Origin: an uncultured Alphaproteobacteria bacterium
GTDB lineage: Bacteria; Pseudomonadota; Alphaproteobacteria; HIMB59; GCA-002718135
NCBI GenBank assembly: GCA_902567135.1
Contig: CACFLO010000009.1
Span: forward strand, 1 to 40,393
Length of the DNA stretch: 40,393 nt
Direction of reading: 5' to 3'
The number at the start of each line of letters is the position of its first letter. The stretch's first letter is position 1. The position numbers and the translations under genes were made by a program. The notes beneath the pieces are model-generated. The model was not told the DNA's origin. It made no database searches and saw nothing but the letters and a program-made list of their open reading frames with translations. Of the stretch, positions 16,182-25,478 are shown one piece after another.

Positions 16182-17265
16182 CAAAACAGTCTCTTTTATA
16201 TTTTTTTAATCTTTTGCAGGCAGCATACGCTTCTTTTTTTGAAAAGTTTTCAAATCTAGACTCATAAAGTTGTTTACCGCTTACTTTTATTAGAACGACA
16301 TTTGATTTTTTATTATTTGTTGTTTTAGGGTATTTACTTTTAATTAACTTAATTTGTTTTTTTGCATTATTTCGATATTTAAAAGTTCCGACAACAATAG
16401 AGTAGGAATTTTTTTCAATTATTTTTGTTTTTTGTTTTGCTATTTTAGTTTTTGTTTCATTTTTATTTATTCCTAATTCAGAAAATTCTTTATCCATTAT
16501 AATTTTCAGAGACCTATCACGTTGCTTGCCAGTATCACCTCCAAATATTACACCAATTAATCTTTTATTATTTCTTACTGCTGAAAATGCTAATTGAAAT
16601 CCAGATGCTCTTATATAGCCTGTTTTAATACCATCAGCTCCTTCATAATTAAGCATTAGTTTATTATGTGTTTTATAAGTCTTGCCATTATAAGTGAATT
16701 TTTGATTACTAAATAATTTGTATTTTTCAGGAAAATTATAAATAAGTGAATATGAAAGTATTGAGATATCTCTTGCGGTTGTAAGTTGCGCTCTATTTGG
16801 TAGGCCTGAAGCATTTTTAAAATTTGTATTAGTCATACCCAAATTTTTTGCATAGCTAGTCATTAATTTTGCAAACTCTTTTTCAGAACCAGAAATGTTT
16901 TCTGCAACAACAGTAGCAACATCATTTGCAGATTTAATTATCAAAGCCATAATAGCATCCTCTACTTTAATGCTTGATCCTTCTTCTAAGTATAATTTAC
17001 TGGGTGAGCGTGAAGCTGCAATTTTTGACACCTTTAATTTAGTCTGATTTTTTAAATGTCCTTTCTCTAATTGATCAAACAAAATATATAACGTCATTAT
17101 TTTTGTTAATGAAGCAGGATAATTTTTAGTATCAGCATTTACTTCGAACAGTACTTCTTGTGAGTCAAAATCTATTACGATAGCAGCTTTTTTTGCAAAT
17201 GTTGCTGTGGTTATCAGTATAAATGTTATCAATATTGGAATTAAAAGACATCTGATCAAAGACAT
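16171..17265 (-). CDS. D-alanyl-D-alanine carboxypeptidase (PBP5/6 type) with C-terminal SPOR domain
   Basis: A 364-residue periplasmic penicillin-binding protein of the S11 peptidase family, which trims the terminal D-alanine from peptidoglycan pentapeptides. The signal peptide spans about residues 1-24. The catalytic serine is in YPASLTKIMTLY (Ser52, SxxK). The second motif is SAND in KSANDVATVVAE, and the third is KTG in GADGIKTGYIRASG. The last 75 residues (YSIVVGTFKYRNNAKKQI onward) look like a SPOR domain, which binds glycan strands at division sites; this replaces the PBP5 membrane anchor and is common in alphaproteobacteria. ATG at 17265 is chosen because AAGGGAG lies just before it and within the extra codons that a start at 17283 would use. 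Confidence 0.88.
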   Translation of the reverse strand: MSLIRCLLIPILITFILITTATFAKKAAIVIDFDSQEVLFEVNADTKNYPASLTKIMTLYILFDQLEKGHLKNQTKLKVSKIAASRSPSKLYLEEGSSIKVEDAIMALIIKSANDVATVVAENISGSEKEFAKLMTSYAKNLGMTNTNFKNASGLPNRAQLTTARDISILSYSLIYNFPEKYKLFSNQKFTYNGKTYKTHNKLMLNYEGADGIKTGYIRASGFQLAFSAVRNNKRLIGVIFGGDTGKQRDRSLKIIMDKEFSELGINKNETKTKIAKQKTKIIEKNSYSIVVGTFKYRNNAKKQIKLIKSKYPKTTNNKKSNVVLIKVSGKQLYESRFENFSKKEAYAACKRLKKYKRDCFVRL

Positions 17266-17351
17266 TATAAGCTCCCTTAGCATATGGAATTCGCTCTTAA
17301 CAATCGAAAAAACCTCTTTAAATTCATCAAAAAGTGCTTATTTAACAAATA

Positions 17352-17687
17352 ATGAAATTAATTGATGAAAATAATATTAACTCAAATAATGATTTGGACA
17401 GAGGTGTTTTACTAGAAGAAAAACCAAAAACAAAAAAGCCCTCAATGTACAATGTTTTGTTGCTTAATGACGATTACACTCCAATGGAATTTGTTGTTTT
17501 GGTATTAGAAAGTGTCTTTAATAAAAAAGAAGAAGAGGCAACACAAATTATGCTTCATGTTCATAAAAATGGTATTGGAGTATGTGGGACTTTTACTTAT
17601 GAAGTTGCGGAAGCAAAATGCAAAACTGTTATGGACCTTGCAAAAAAGCATGAACATCCTCTTCAATGCACAATGGAAAAAAAATAA
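17352..17687 (+). CDS. clpS: ATP-dependent Clp protease adaptor ClpS
   Basis: A 111-residue adaptor that delivers N-degron substrates (N-terminal Leu, Phe, Tyr, Trp) to ClpAP. After a flexible, acidic N-terminal tail of about 30 residues, which regulates ClpA, the folded core starts at [18 protein letters not shown], with the substrate-pocket NDDYTPM. The [21 protein letters not shown] stretch and the terminal [10 protein letters not shown] match the family. It is followed without a gap by clpA (TAA then ATG), the usual alphaproteobacterial arrangement. It is transcribed away from the carboxypeptidase gene, with 86 bp between them. Confidence 0.95.
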   Translation: MKLIDENNINSNNDLDRGVLLEEKPKTKKPSMYNVLLLNDDYTPMEFVVLVLESVFNKKEEEATQIMLHVHKNGIGVCGTFTYEVAEAKCKTVMDLAKKHEHPLQCTMEKK

Positions 17688-19961
17688 ATGTTATCATCTA
17701 ACTTAGAAAAAACTCTTAGAAATGCATATCAGTTTGCTGCAGAAAGCAAGCATGAATTTGTAACACTTGAGCATTTACTTCAATCCTTAACTGATGATAA
17801 GGATGCCTTAAGTGTATTAAAAGCTTGCGGTGTAGAGATAGATAATTTAAAAAAAAATTTAGAAGATTTTATCAAAAATGAATTATCAAACTTAACAGAA
17901 AATTTTTCTGGAGAGCCAAAGCTTACAAATAGTTTTCAAAGAGTGCTTCAACGTGCGGCAATTCATGTTCAGTCAAGTGGAAGAGAAAGTGTTACCGGTG
18001 CTAATATGATAGTTGCCCTTTTTTCAGAAAAAGAAAGCCATGCAGTATATTTTTTACATCAACAAAATATGACCAGACTAGATGCTGTCCAATATATTTC
18101 ACACGGAATATCTAAGATACAAGAGGATCAGGATGGTGAGGAAATTGTTGATGAAACTACAGATGGTCAACAGCAAAAAAAATCATCTAAAAAAGCTTTA
18201 GATCAGTTTTGTATCAATCTAAACAAAAGATCTCTAGATGGTAAAATAGATCCTCTTATAGGCAGAAAACTTGAGGTAGAAAGAACTATCCAAATTTTAT
18301 GCAGACGACAAAAAAATAATCCAATATTTGTTGGCGATCCTGGTGTTGGTAAAACTGCAATTGCTGAAGGGCTTGCTAAGAGGATTGTTGAGAAAGATGT
18401 CCCGGATATCATACTTGATGCTGTAATTTATTCTCTTGATATGGGTGCTCTTCTTGCGGGTACGCGATATAGAGGAGATTTTGAAGAAAGACTAAAAGAA
18501 GTTTTAAAAGATTTACAAAAAGAAAAAAAATCAATTTTATTTATTGATGAAATACACACTGTAATAGGTGCTGGTGCAACAAGTGGTGGATCAATGGATG
18601 CAAGTAATCTTTTAAAGCCGTCCTTAAGCAATGGTTCACTAAGGTGTATTGGCTCAACTACTTACAAAGAGTTCAATAATTATTTTGAAAAGGATAGGGC
18701 GCTTGCAAGAAGATTTCAAAAAATCGATATTAAAGAACCAACAAAAGAAGAGACAATTAAAATCTTAAATGGCCTAAAAAATTATTATGAAGATCATCAT
18801 CAAATAAAATATTCATCAGATGCAATTATAAGTGCTGTTGAACTATCTAACAAATATATTGGTGATAGAAAACTACCAGATAAAGCTATAGATGTTTTAG
18901 ATGAAGCTGGCGCATCCCAATACCTTTTACCTAAATCTAAAAGAAAGAAAACAATTACATCAAAGGATATTGAGTCTGTTGTTTCTATCATGGCAAGAAT
19001 ACCAGCAAAGTCAGTAAATAAAAATGATAAAGAAAATTTAAAAAATCTTGATAGGGATCTTAAGAACTTTGTTTTTGGTCAAGATAAAGCTATTGAAGAA
19101 TTATCTTCTTCCATAAAACTTGCAAGAGCTGGACTTCGTGAGGATGGAAAGCCTATAGGTTCATATTTGTTTTCAGGACCAACTGGAGTTGGAAAAACAG
19201 AAGTTGCAAGACAATTAAGCAAAACAATGGGTATAAAACTTTTAAGATTTGATATGTCAGAATATATGGAAAGACATACTGTTAGTCGTTTAATTGGAGC
19301 TCCACCTGGATATGTCGGCTTTGATCAAGGAGGCTTACTTACAGATGGCGTAGATCAAAATCCTCATTGTGTATTGCTTTTGGATGAAATCGAAAAAGCT
19401 CACTATGATTTATTTAACATTTTACTCCAAGTAATGGATTACGGTAAGCTAACTGATCATAATGGTAAATCTGTAGATTTTAGAAACGTTATATTAATAA
19501 TGACATCTAACGCTGGTGCTATTGATTTATCTAAAAAAAGAATTGGTTTTAATTCAGCGAGATCAAAAGATGATAATAATGATGCAATAAACAAAATTTT
19601 CTCTCCAGAATTTAGAAATAGGATAGATTCAATCATACACTTTAATCATTTGAATAAAGAAATTGTCTTATCAATAGTTGATAAATTTATTATTCAAGTT
19701 GAGGCTCAATTGGAAGATAAAGGCGTTTCTTTATCAATTGATAATAAAGCAAAAGAATTTCTTGCTGATATTGGGTATGATGAGGTGTACGGCGCAAGAG
19801 AACTTGGACGAGTTATACAAGAGAAAGTTAAAAAACCAATGGCAGAGGAGCTAATTTTTGGAGCATTATCAAAAGGTGGTCATGTAGATATAACAATTGA
19901 AAAAAATGAAATATTTCTTAAATACTCATCTAGTCAAGATAAAAAGAAAGAGTTAGTTTAA
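17688..19961 (+). CDS. clpA: ATP-dependent Clp protease ATP-binding subunit ClpA
   Basis: A 757-residue Hsp100 unfoldase that feeds substrates to ClpP. The N-domain (about residues 1-145) is followed by a charged linker. The first AAA module has Walker A GDPGVGKT near residue 217 and Walker B SILFIDEIH. The second module has Walker A GPTGVGKT near residue 497, Walker B VLLLDEIEKAH and the GAPPGYVGFDQGG pore loop. The ClpP-docking loop is KKRIGFNS. Length and order are standard for ClpA, without the long coiled middle domain of ClpB. The start directly follows the clpS stop, so coupling is tight. Its TAA stop shares the tetranucleotide TTAA with the convergent gene. Confidence 0.96.
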   Translation: MLSSNLEKTLRNAYQFAAESKHEFVTLEHLLQSLTDDKDALSVLKACGVEIDNLKKNLEDFIKNELSNLTENFSGEPKLTNSFQRVLQRAAIHVQSSGRESVTGANMIVALFSEKESHAVYFLHQQNMTRLDAVQYISHGISKIQEDQDGEEIVDETTDGQQQKKSSKKALDQFCINLNKRSLDGKIDPLIGRKLEVERTIQILCRRQKNNPIFVGDPGVGKTAIAEGLAKRIVEKDVPDIILDAVIYSLDMGALLAGTRYRGDFEERLKEVLKDLQKEKKSILFIDEIHTVIGAGATSGGSMDASNLLKPSLSNGSLRCIGSTTYKEFNNYFEKDRALARRFQKIDIKEPTKEETIKILNGLKNYYEDHHQIKYSSDAIISAVELSNKYIGDRKLPDKAIDVLDEAGASQYLLPKSKRKKTITSKDIESVVSIMARIPAKSVNKNDKENLKNLDRDLKNFVFGQDKAIEELSSSIKLARAGLREDGKPIGSYLFSGPTGVGKTEVARQLSKTMGIKLLRFDMSEYMERHTVSRLIGAPPGYVGFDQGGLLTDGVDQNPHCVLLLDEIEKAHYDLFNILLQVMDYGKLTDHNGKSVDFRNVILIMTSNAGAIDLSKKRIGFNSARSKDDNNDAINKIFSPEFRNRIDSIIHFNHLNKEIVLSIVDKFIIQVEAQLEDKGVSLSIDNKAKEFLADIGYDEVYGARELGRVIQEKVKKPMAEELIFGALSKGGHVDITIEKNEIFLKYSSSQDKKKELV

Positions 19962-21106
19962 TTCTTATAAGGACCGAGAGTTTCCAAATCTTTTTTGTGA
20001 TAATTAATCATCTTAGTTTCTTCATTAAGGAATTTATTTATCGCTTTTGAAAATTCTTTTTCTCTTATCCAATGAGCACTCCATGTTTTTTGCGGTAAAT
20101 AACCTCTACTTAATTTATGCTCTCCTTGTGCACCTGCCTCTACATATTTAATTTTATTTTTAATCGCATAATCTATTGCTTGGTAATAACATAATTCGAA
20201 ATGCAAATAAGGAACTTCAAATTTTGATCCCCAAAGTCGCCCATATAAATGCGTTTTACTTAGAAAATTAAGTGCTGAAGCAACTTTGGTATTATTTTGA
20301 TAAGCAATCATTAATAAAATTTTGTTTTTAAAGTTTTTTAAAATATCCATAAAAAATTCTTTTTTTAAATATGTTGAACCCCATTTTCTTCCAGTGGTAT
20401 CAAGGTAACATTCATAAAAAAAATCCAAATCCTGTTTTTGCAGATCATCTCCACGTAATAATTTTACATCGAGGTTATTGATTTCTATGCATTGCCTCTC
20501 TTTTTTAATTTGTTTTCTTTTTCTAGAAGAAAGAGTTGATAAAAAATCATCAAAAGATTTATAGTCGTTATTCTCCCAATGAAATTGAATACCTTCTCGT
20601 ATCATAATTGGCTCTTCACCATCCCACTCATTTGGATTTTTTATAAAATTAAAATGTGCGGATGAAACATTTAGTTTTTTAGCCTCTCGTATAATATTAT
20701 TTATAATGTCCTTAATCTTATCTTTTCTTTTACTTATATTTTTATTTATAAATATTCTTTCACCAGTTACAGGAGTAAATGGTATCGCTGATTGCAGTTT
20801 AGGGTAATAATTTAATCCATGTCTGTGATAAGCATCTGCCCATGCATGATCAAAAATATACTCTCCATAAGAATGACTTTTTAAGTAGAGTGGACAAATG
20901 GCAATTATTTCAGCATTATCATTATACTCAATATAATGATGAGGTTTCCAGCCAGTTTGTGAGCAAGCGCTCCCACTTTTTTCTAAGGCAAATAAAAATT
21001 CATATTGAATGAAGGGATGATCACTACCAACACACGAATTCCAATCCTCTTTTTTAACTTTTTTTAAGCTATCTATAAAAACAAATTCACTCATTGGTGA
21101 AATCAT
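19958..21106 (-). CDS. FemAB-like / GNAT-superfamily acyltransferase
   Basis: A 382-residue protein of the family annotated as peptidoglycan biosynthesis/recognition or GNAT N-acetyltransferase (FemAB-like; formerly DUF482). Typical segments are DHPFIQYEFLFALEKSGSA near the N-terminus, GWKPHHYI, YGEYIFDHAWADAYHRHGLNYYPKLQSAIPFTPVTG, SSRKRKQIKKER, and the C-terminal AGAQGEHKLSRGYLP.TWSAHWI. The real substrate of the family is not established. It begins immediately after the RidA stop (TAA then ATG), so the two are co-transcribed; ATG at 21094 is an alternative start, but neither has a clear ribosome-binding site. The 3' end overlaps clpA by four bases. Confidence 0.85.
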   Translation of the reverse strand: MISPMSEFVFIDSLKKVKKEDWNSCVGSDHPFIQYEFLFALEKSGSACSQTGWKPHHYIEYNDNAEIIAICPLYLKSHSYGEYIFDHAWADAYHRHGLNYYPKLQSAIPFTPVTGERIFINKNISKRKDKIKDIINNIIREAKKLNVSSAHFNFIKNPNEWDGEEPIMIREGIQFHWENNDYKSFDDFLSTLSSRKRKQIKKERQCIEINNLDVKLLRGDDLQKQDLDFFYECYLDTTGRKWGSTYLKKEFFMDILKNFKNKILLMIAYQNNTKVASALNFLSKTHLYGRLWGSKFEVPYLHFELCYYQAIDYAIKNKIKYVEAGAQGEHKLSRGYLPQKTWSAHWIREKEFSKAINKFLNEETKMINYHKKDLETLGPYKN

Positions 21107-21571
21107 TTATTTTAATTGAACTATAGCATCTATTTCTATTGCAATACCTAACGGTAAAGCGTTAGAGCCAACAGCAACTCTAGCATGACGACCTTGATCG
21201 CCAAATATTTCAACTAACATATCAGATGCACCATTAATAATCTTTGGTTGATCAGTAAAATTGTCTTGGCAGTTTACAAAGCCAGTTAATTTAACAAAAC
21301 TATCCAGTTTATCCCAATCACCCTCAAGTCCAGTTTTTAGAGCAGCAATTATATTAATGACACACAGTTTAGCAGCCTCTATACCTTCTTCGATAGAAAT
21401 ATCTGACCCCACTTTTCCTTTATAAATGAGCTCTCCATTATGAACAGGAGCCTGCCCAGATATATATATAGTTTTACCAATTATTTTAAAGGGAACATAA
21501 TTTGCCAGAGCTTTGGGAAGATCTGGAATATTTAGACCTAAGTTCTTGATATTTTCATCAAACAAATGCAT
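21107..21571 (-). CDS. RidA family protein (YjgF/YER057c/UK114)
   Basis: A 154-residue member of the RidA family, trimeric enzymes that hydrolyse reactive enamine/imine intermediates formed by PLP enzymes. Visible family segments are IGKTIYISGQAPVHNGELIYKGKVG (about residues 31-55), EGIEAAKLCVINIIAALKTGLEG, and the C-terminal GRHARVAVGSNALPLGIAIEIDAIVQL. The arginine in GRHARVAVG corresponds to the conserved catalytic arginine. It resembles the longer subgroup with an N-terminal extension rather than canonical RidA of about 128 residues. It is first in a two-gene unit with the acyltransferase and diverges from the cyclophilin gene across 45 bp. Confidence 0.88.
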   Translation of the reverse strand: MHLFDENIKNLGLNIPDLPKALANYVPFKIIGKTIYISGQAPVHNGELIYKGKVGSDISIEEGIEAAKLCVINIIAALKTGLEGDWDKLDSFVKLTGFVNCQDNFTDQPKIINGASDMLVEIFGDQGRHARVAVGSNALPLGIAIEIDAIVQLK

Positions 21572-21616
21572 TAGACACTATATAAAACTTTTTGAGTGAA
21601 GGTAAAGGGAACAAAT

Positions 21617-22183
21617 ATGATTAAAAATTCAAAATCTTTATTTCTAAGCCTAGCAATCTCAACATTAATTTATGGAGGATCAGTTATGGCAGAAGCAAAA
21701 GATATAATACATATGACACTTAAAGATGGTGTTGTAAAAATGGAAACACGACCTGATTTAGCGCCAAAACATGTTGCACAAATAAAACAACTAATAAGTG
21801 AGGGACAATACGATGGAGTTGTTTTTCATAGGGTAATTGATGGCTTTATGGCTCAAACGGGTGATGTTGAATTTGGAAATTCTACCAATGATAAATTTAA
21901 TATGTCTAGAGCTGGAACAGGAGGATCTAACTTACCTGATATTCCAGCCGAATTTTCAGATGCAAATCATGGAAGGGGTGCTGTTTCAATGGCAAGAGCA
22001 CAAAATCCTAATAGTGCAAACAGTCAGTTTTTTATTGTCTTTAATGATGCTAGTTTCTTAGATGGTCAATATACTGTTTGGGCACAAGTAACAGAGGGTA
22101 TGGAATTAGTTGATAATATTACTAGAGGGGAGCCACCTCAAGATCCTGATAAAATTATTAAAATGGAAATTATTTCAGAATAA
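21617..22183 (+). CDS. Exported peptidyl-prolyl cis-trans isomerase (cyclophilin type)
   Basis: A 188-residue cyclophilin with a signal peptide (MIKNSKSLFLSLAISTLIYG to VMA, cleavage about residue 31), so it acts in the periplasm. The isomerase domain shows VVFHRVIDGFMAQTGD (containing the catalytic arginine), GTGGSNLPDIPAEF, GRGAVSMARAQNPNSANSQFFIV and the C-terminal DGQYTVWAQVTEGME. Cyclophilins speed proline isomerisation during folding. ATG at 21617 is preferred to a GTG at 21596 because AAAGGGA lies just before it and the signal peptide then has a normal N-region. Only two bases separate it from the dipeptidase gene, suggesting one transcript. Confidence 0.92.
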   Translation: MIKNSKSLFLSLAISTLIYGGSVMAEAKDIIHMTLKDGVVKMETRPDLAPKHVAQIKQLISEGQYDGVVFHRVIDGFMAQTGDVEFGNSTNDKFNMSRAGTGGSNLPDIPAEFSDANHGRGAVSMARAQNPNSANSQFFIVFNDASFLDGQYTVWAQVTEGMELVDNITRGEPPQDPDKIIKMEIISE

Positions 22184-22185
22184 TT

Positions 22186-23268
22186 ATGTTTGTTGCAGAT
22201 TTGCATAATGATCTTGTGCAAAGAATGATGATCGGTGAGGATGTGACCACAAACACATCCTCAGGCCATACTGATATAGAAAGATTAAAATTATCCTCTA
22301 TTGATTTAGAAGTGATGATTGTCTGGGCTTCAGAAAAAGAAGTTAATACAAGTTATTTTGATTTTGCATCTAAAATGTATGACAAGCTAAAAGCATTAAA
22401 TGCAATTAATGGAGTAACTGTTCCTGTAACACTTGAAGAGATTAAATCTGCAAAAGAAAAGAATGAGCTTTCTCTTCCTATTGGAATGGAAGGTGGGGAG
22501 GCGTTAGAAAATAAAATAGAAAATTTAGAATACTTTATTAATAAAGGACTTTTTTATTTTGGACCTACTTGGAATCATTCACTTGATTGGGTAAGCTCAG
22601 GTTACGGGGAAACACATAAAAAAAACTCCCTCAAAATTTTTGGTTTGAATAAATTTGGTGTTGAGGTAATTCATACATGTCAAGAAAACAATGTGCTTAT
22701 TGATGTTTCTCATATTGGGGAGAAAAGCTTCTGGGATGTTTTAGAAAATTCAAAAAAACCAATTATTGCTTCTCATTCAAGTGTTTATAAATTATGTCCG
22801 CATTTTAGAAATTTAACAGATGACCAGATTAAAGCTATTAAAGATGTGAAAGGATTAATTGGTTTAAATCCATATCCTTTTTTTATTGATCCAACTTTTA
22901 AAGTGAGAGAGGAAAAAATAAGAAATCAATATAGAGAGCAGCTAAATGAAATTGCCAAAAAACAAGAAACTACCGCAGGTAAATGGATTGCAAAACAACA
23001 CTTTCTTCAAAAAAAATTATCAGAAGTTTGTCCAAGTATAAGTGTGTTTGTTGATCACATTGAATATATTGCTAAGTTGATTGGTATTGATTATGTGGGA
23101 ATAGGTAGTGATTATGATGGTCTTGACTGTCTACCTCAACATTGGCATGATTGTATGGACCATATGATAATAGCCGAAGAATTGGATAAAAGAGGTTATT
23201 CATCGGACTCCATTGAAAAAATTATGGGTAAAAATATTTTAAGAGTACTAGAGGAAGTATGGACTTAG
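22186..23268 (+). CDS. Membrane dipeptidase-like metallopeptidase (M19, renal dipeptidase family)
   Basis: A 360-residue binuclear zinc peptidase of family M19. The first metal motif is HxD in VADLHNDL (His7, Asp9). The bridging glutamate lies in GMEGGEAL, the histidine ligands in LIDVSHIGEKSFWDV and IASHSS, and the substrate aspartate in GIGSDYDG. The family cleaves dipeptides, including those with D-residues. No signal peptide is present, so it is predicted to be cytoplasmic despite the family name. It sits directly behind a cyclophilin gene. Its 3' end overlaps the convergent LysE gene by 21 bases. Confidence 0.9.
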   Translation: MFVADLHNDLVQRMMIGEDVTTNTSSGHTDIERLKLSSIDLEVMIVWASEKEVNTSYFDFASKMYDKLKALNAINGVTVPVTLEEIKSAKEKNELSLPIGMEGGEALENKIENLEYFINKGLFYFGPTWNHSLDWVSSGYGETHKKNSLKIFGLNKFGVEVIHTCQENNVLIDVSHIGEKSFWDVLENSKKPIIASHSSVYKLCPHFRNLTDDQIKAIKDVKGLIGLNPYPFFIDPTFKVREEKIRNQYREQLNEIAKKQETTAGKWIAKQHFLQKKLSEVCPSISVFVDHIEYIAKLIGIDYVGIGSDYDGLDCLPQHWHDCMDHMIIAEELDKRGYSSDSIEKIMGKNILRVLEEVWT

Positions 23269-23871
23269 AGTATTATGCAAAATAATTATTGATATGAATA
23301 TTAATACAGCGCCAGAAATATTTTGAATAATCTTTGTATTATTTTCTAGAAATTGCTTTAATCCAAATCCTGTAACTATAATTGTTAATATGATGTACCA
23401 TAAACCATCAATGGATGAAGCAATGAGTACCATTGTAAATTTGACAAAATTAGTAGAAGAAATTTCGATAAATTGTGAAAATATAGCTGCAAACCAAATT
23501 AAAATTTTAGGATTTAAAATAGAAATTGCAAACCCTTGCATAAAAGAATTAACACTTTTTTGCTTATCTTGGATTGAAAGCTTTTGTCCAGTGTCACGCA
23601 AAAAGAGAATGCCAAGCACTAGTAAAAATACACTTCCACAAAATTGAATAGTGTTAAATAAAAATATATTATTAATTAATATGATTTGTAACCCTGCTAC
23701 TGAAACCCCAGCATAAATACCTATACCTATTGCGTGACCGACCGAACTTAGTATTCCTGATACTCTTCCATACTTAATAGAATTTCTAATAATTAAGGCC
23801 ATAGACGGCCCGGGTGACATAGCTCCAACGATACAAATTGTTGCAAATTGTACCCAAAACCAATTACTCAT
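23248..23871 (-). CDS. LysE/RhtB family amino-acid exporter
   Basis: A 207-residue inner-membrane protein with about six hydrophobic segments. The N-terminal signature is GAMSPGPSMALIIRNSIKYGRVSGILSSVGHAIGIG (residues 17-52), the hallmark of the LysE/RhtB exporters. ILNPKILIWFAAIF in the second half is also conserved. Members export amino acids such as homoserine, threonine or lysine. It is the last of three minus-strand genes; its ATG follows the pdxJ stop after one base, so pdxJ and this gene are co-transcribed. The substrate is unknown. Confidence 0.9.
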   Translation of the reverse strand: MSNWFWVQFATICIVGAMSPGPSMALIIRNSIKYGRVSGILSSVGHAIGIGIYAGVSVAGLQIILINNIFLFNTIQFCGSVFLLVLGILFLRDTGQKLSIQDKQKSVNSFMQGFAISILNPKILIWFAAIFSQFIEISSTNFVKFTMVLIASSIDGLWYIILTIIVTGFGLKQFLENNTKIIQNISGAVLIFISIIILHNTLSPYFL

Positions 23872-23872
23872 A

Positions 23873-24607
23873 TTATCTTTGAGTTATTTGTTTGTATTTA
23901 TTAACTGTTTCTTTAAGTCCAAAATCAAATGCATCACAAACTAGAGCATGACCAATTGACACCTCTTTTATTCTAGGAATATTTTTAAGAATAAAATCTA
24001 AATTATCTAGATTCAAATCATGTCCAGCATTCAGTTCTATATTGGGAAATTCTTTTTCTAAATATTTAGTCACTTCATTATAGGGTGCAACTGCTAATAT
24101 TTTATCATTCTGATAGTTTTTTGCGTAATCATAAGTGTACAATTCTACTCTATCTGGTTTAATATTTTCTAAGTTTGATAGTGTTTTAATGGATGGATTG
24201 ATGAAAATTGAGACACGAATATTATTGTCTTTAAGTCTCTTAATAACTTCCATGAGAAAGTCTTTATTTTTTTCACAATCCCAACCAAATGAAGATGTAA
24301 GTGCTTCTGGTGGGTCAGGAACTAAAGTTACTTGATCTGGCGAAACATCAATAACTTTTTCAATAAATTCATCTGAGGGATATCCCTCAACATTAAATTC
24401 AATTTTTTCATATTCATTTGTAAGATTTTTTAATATTTTCAAATCTGAAAATTTTGCATGCCTTTCATCAGGTCGAGGGTGAACTGTTATACCATCAGCA
24501 CCATATTCAATACATTTCTTACTAATGTTATATAAGTTTGGCAGGTCTGCATCTCTTGCATTTCTTATTAAGGCAAACTTATTTACGTTAACACTTAAAA
24601 AAGTCAT
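23873..24607 (-). CDS. pdxJ: Pyridoxine 5'-phosphate synthase
   Basis: A 244-residue TIM-barrel enzyme. It condenses 3-amino-2-oxopropyl phosphate with 1-deoxy-xylulose 5-phosphate in the DXP-dependent route to vitamin B6. Family motifs in order are SVNVNKFALIRNARD at the N-terminus, CIEYGADGITVHPRPDERHAKFSDL (with the catalytic histidine and phosphate-binding arginine), FNVEGYPSDEF, VTLVPDPPEALTSSFGWD, VSIFINPS, IELNAGHDLNLDNL, and EVSIGHALVCDA, which binds the phosphate. Length is normal. It is three bases downstream of the GST gene and one base upstream of the LysE gene. Confidence 0.95.
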   Translation of the reverse strand: MTFLSVNVNKFALIRNARDADLPNLYNISKKCIEYGADGITVHPRPDERHAKFSDLKILKNLTNEYEKIEFNVEGYPSDEFIEKVIDVSPDQVTLVPDPPEALTSSFGWDCEKNKDFLMEVIKRLKDNNIRVSIFINPSIKTLSNLENIKPDRVELYTYDYAKNYQNDKILAVAPYNEVTKYLEKEFPNIELNAGHDLNLDNLDFILKNIPRIKEVSIGHALVCDAFDFGLKETVNKYKQITQR

Positions 24608-24610
24608 ATA

Positions 24611-25258
24611 TTATATTTCTTTACCATAAGTTTTTATCATCCACTCTTGCACCTTTGTATGGTGATGAACTGTATAATGGATATTTTTTAATTTAGGATA
24701 GTTGTCTACAATTGTAGTTGGTATGCCATCAATTATTCCTGATGTAAGCCATCCTAATAATCGCCACATAGCAATATCTGCAATAGTCATTTTATTTTCT
24801 ACAAACCATTCTGATGTTTCTTGAGATAAAATGTTTTCAAGATATTTAAACCATCTAGGTAAAAGTTTATTTTTTAATAGTAATCTATCTTCTATTTTTT
24901 TTTGCTCATCTTTTTCTCTTATTGTTGGGCTTACTATATTTGTTATGTCTGTGGCTGCATCTATAATTTGATCAATTTTTGCAGCATTAATATTATCATT
25001 TGAGTACAGATTAGAAATCTTGCCGCAATATCTGGCAATGGCTCCAGTTTGGCCTATTATCTCCCCATCTACTTCTATGACAGGTAATTGATGGAAAGGT
25101 ACTCTCTTTCCGTTTGGTAAAAAACCAGTTTTAATCATGTTGATAAATTCATCTCTTGAAATTCTAACATCTTCAAAAGGTATATTGCTTATGTATAAAG
25201 ATACTCTGAGCACTTCAGCTCTCCAAAAAGGTGTGTGACTATAATAAACTTTGATCAT
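24611..25258 (-). CDS. Glutathione S-transferase family protein
   Basis: A 215-residue protein with the two-domain GST architecture. The N-terminal thioredoxin-like half has VYYSHTPFWRAEVLRVSLYISNIPFED and the glutathione-binding LPVIEVDGEIIGQTGAIARYCG, with the cis-proline in LPVI. The all-helical second half contains WFVENKMTIADIAMWRLLGWLTSG, the N-capping motif region. The layout resembles the sigma/alpha-like eukaryotic-type GSTs. Function may be detoxification or isomerisation and cannot be refined. It is the first gene of the GST-pdxJ-lysE unit and diverges from a small membrane protein gene across a 220-bp gap containing a large inverted repeat. Confidence 0.87.
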   Translation of the reverse strand: MIKVYYSHTPFWRAEVLRVSLYISNIPFEDVRISRDEFINMIKTGFLPNGKRVPFHQLPVIEVDGEIIGQTGAIARYCGKISNLYSNDNINAAKIDQIIDAATDITNIVSPTIREKDEQKKIEDRLLLKNKLLPRWFKYLENILSQETSEWFVENKMTIADIAMWRLLGWLTSGIIDGIPTTIVDNYPKLKNIHYTVHHHTKVQEWMIKTYGKEI

Positions 25259-25341
25259 TGATTTTCGATTCTATCTTATTATTGATTTTTTTTCTTTATT
25301 TTTTAAGCAATAAAGTAAAGTACTTATTTATGTAATAAAAT

Positions 25342-25425
25342 TCTCTAAAAGGCTTAACGAGTCTGGTATTTTTTTCCGATTTCTACCTTTGCACAAATAC
25401 CAGACTCGACCTTAAAAATTAGAGA
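25342..25425. repeat. Long imperfect inverted repeat (possible structured RNA)
   Basis: A perfect 14-bp stem, CGAGTCTGGTATTT (25358-25371) with AAATACCAGACTCG (25395-25408), has a 23-nt loop. It is extended outward, after a small bulge, by AAGG (25349-25352) with CCTT (25410-25413), and then TCTCTAA (25342-25348) with TTAGAGA (25419-25425). That makes about 25 paired bases in all. There is no U tract after the stem on either strand, so it is not a simple terminator. It sits between the divergent GST and small-membrane-protein genes. I recognise no known RNA family. Confidence 0.6.
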
Positions 25426-25478
25426 GAATCATAATTTCATAGCTTATAATAACTAATAAATAAAATATAGGAGGTTAT

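Noticed and set aside
25342-25425. SRP RNA, 6S RNA or an intrinsic terminator
   Set aside because: There is no GGAA-type apical loop with the SRP internal loop, the element is too short for 6S RNA, and no U tract follows the stem.
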